DNA from: Negadavirga shengliensis
GTDB taxonomy: Bacteria > Bacteroidota > Bacteroidia > Cytophagales > Cyclobacteriaceae
Assembly: GCF_042652345.1 (NCBI RefSeq)
Contig: NZ_JBHSJJ010000021.1
Coordinates: forward strand, 1-64,000
Direction of reading: 5' to 3'
Length of the DNA: 64,000 bases
Part shown: positions 63,318-64,000 of the stretch, one piece after another
Numbering within the stretch: the first letter of the stretch is position 1
Layout of the letters: every line of letters begins with the position of its first letter
The notes under the pieces: model-generated
Databases searched by the model: none
What the model was told of the DNA's origin: nothing
Seen by the model: the letters and a program-made list of their open reading frames with translations, nothing else
Position numbers and translations under genes: made by a program

Positions 63318-64000
63318 AGGATAAAGGTAAAAAGAAGCGTGGGAAAAATGAACACATTTGCTTGCATTTGTCCACCCATCATGCCTCTTAGATATCAGCC
63401 GGGATAGGTTACCGGTTGATTTTCGACGACCTGCCCCACCCATCCTGAGTCGCTCTTCATCAATAGGTTTTATTTCAGACGCCCGAAATAAACGTTTCAA
63501 AAGTCCCCGGTTTCCCTGAATAAAAAGCAAAAACGATCGAAATCCAACACGTTGGGAGAGCTGGGTGCAAAATATTGATTATTCTCACAATGTATCAAGT
63601 TTTAACTGGGAAATTGGATTTTTTATAGTACATCATTGCTTACGGGTCGTACCCATGTCTACGGCGTATCCTGCCTGCGGTCGCATAATTGGAAAACAGG
63701 TATTTTATTGGCATTGCCAAGGGTTTTTTCCAGAAGATCGCCTAATGATGTAAACCGCAGGTATATATATGGTATAGGAAGTGAAAAAATAAAAATTTCT
63801 GCACTATCATTCATTGCTTTTCGCACCACATGCGGACGGCAAGCTGTCCATCTCCCGCAGTGTTTTCGCTCAGAAATGAAGGTAAAAGCTACCAAATAAT
63901 ATTTGTGATTTGATCGGATCATCGATTAAAATGAGTTTCCCCATGCCTTTTGGTAATTTATATTGATAATCAGTTATTTAATTATAAATAAAAATTATTT
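63318..64000. other. Right-edge non-coding region
   Basis: No gene of credible length is seen. Positions 63640-63656 contain a small dyad (acgggt-cgt-acccat). The last 150 bases are AT-rich. Short frames here show no family resemblance. Confidence 0.55.

Overview
The window comes from a member of the Bacteroidota, most likely a marine-type Cytophagales of the Cyclobacteriaceae (Cyclobacterium/Algoriphagus-like). I infer this from two SusC/SusD pairs, type IX secretion (T9SS) C-terminal sorting domains, a DUF6660-type protein beside a TonB receptor, CarboxypepD_reg-like N-terminal extensions on the receptors, and a few Bacteroidota-style TAnnTTTG promoter boxes. I see no rRNA, tRNA, CRISPR array, phage module or intact insertion sequence. 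Intergenic DNA is rich in small structured repeats.

Layout. 0.4-11.5 kb is sugar and sugar-acid metabolism: a GNAT acetyltransferase, a DUF1080 putative glycosidase and a ThuA-like protein, a class I fructose-bisphosphate aldolase, a GntP-type permease, a YihY/BrkB membrane protein, and a tight minus-strand operon of a membrane-anchored cytochrome c dehydrogenase (PVC-type), a Tat-exported TIM-barrel isomerase and an SDR dehydrogenase. 11.6-17 kb is a biotin operon, bioB-bioF-bioDA (fused), ending in a beta-ketoacyl synthase; no bioC/bioH/bioG is seen. 17.6-19.9 kb holds an APH-type small-molecule kinase overlapping an enolase paralogue with altered active-site residues. 20-29 kb carries single secreted or envelope enzymes (PhoD-like phosphatase, serine beta-lactamase-like protein, M48 lipoprotein protease, dienelactone hydrolase, GH16-like protein) and a T9SS cargo protein. 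29.9-43 kb contains SusC-SusD-CRTAC1-vanadium haloperoxidase on the plus strand facing a second haloperoxidase-CRTAC1 pair on the minus strand. 43.4-45.7 kb is a hybrid histidine kinase with two receiver domains. 46-59.5 kb is a catabolic island: SusC, SusD, a polyol-type MFS transporter, a 2-hydroxyacid dehydrogenase, two FGGY kinases, a histidine phosphatase and a glycerophosphodiesterase, with a divergent DeoR regulator and operator-like inverted repeats between them. 59.5-60.7 kb is decaying DNA with a DUF4180 fragment and an AraC fragment. It borders a siderophore-type TonB receptor and a small DUF6660 protein.

The parts most worth following up are: (i) the duplicated haloperoxidase/CRTAC1 pairs, which keep all vanadate-binding motifs but differ in gene order and surface anchoring; (ii) the kinase plus non-canonical enolase pair; (iii) the beta-ketoacyl synthase sitting where the missing pimeloyl-forming step of biotin synthesis should be; (iv) the polyol/phosphodiester island and its operators; and (v) two families of multi-hairpin intergenic repeats whose stems are conserved while the sequence changes.
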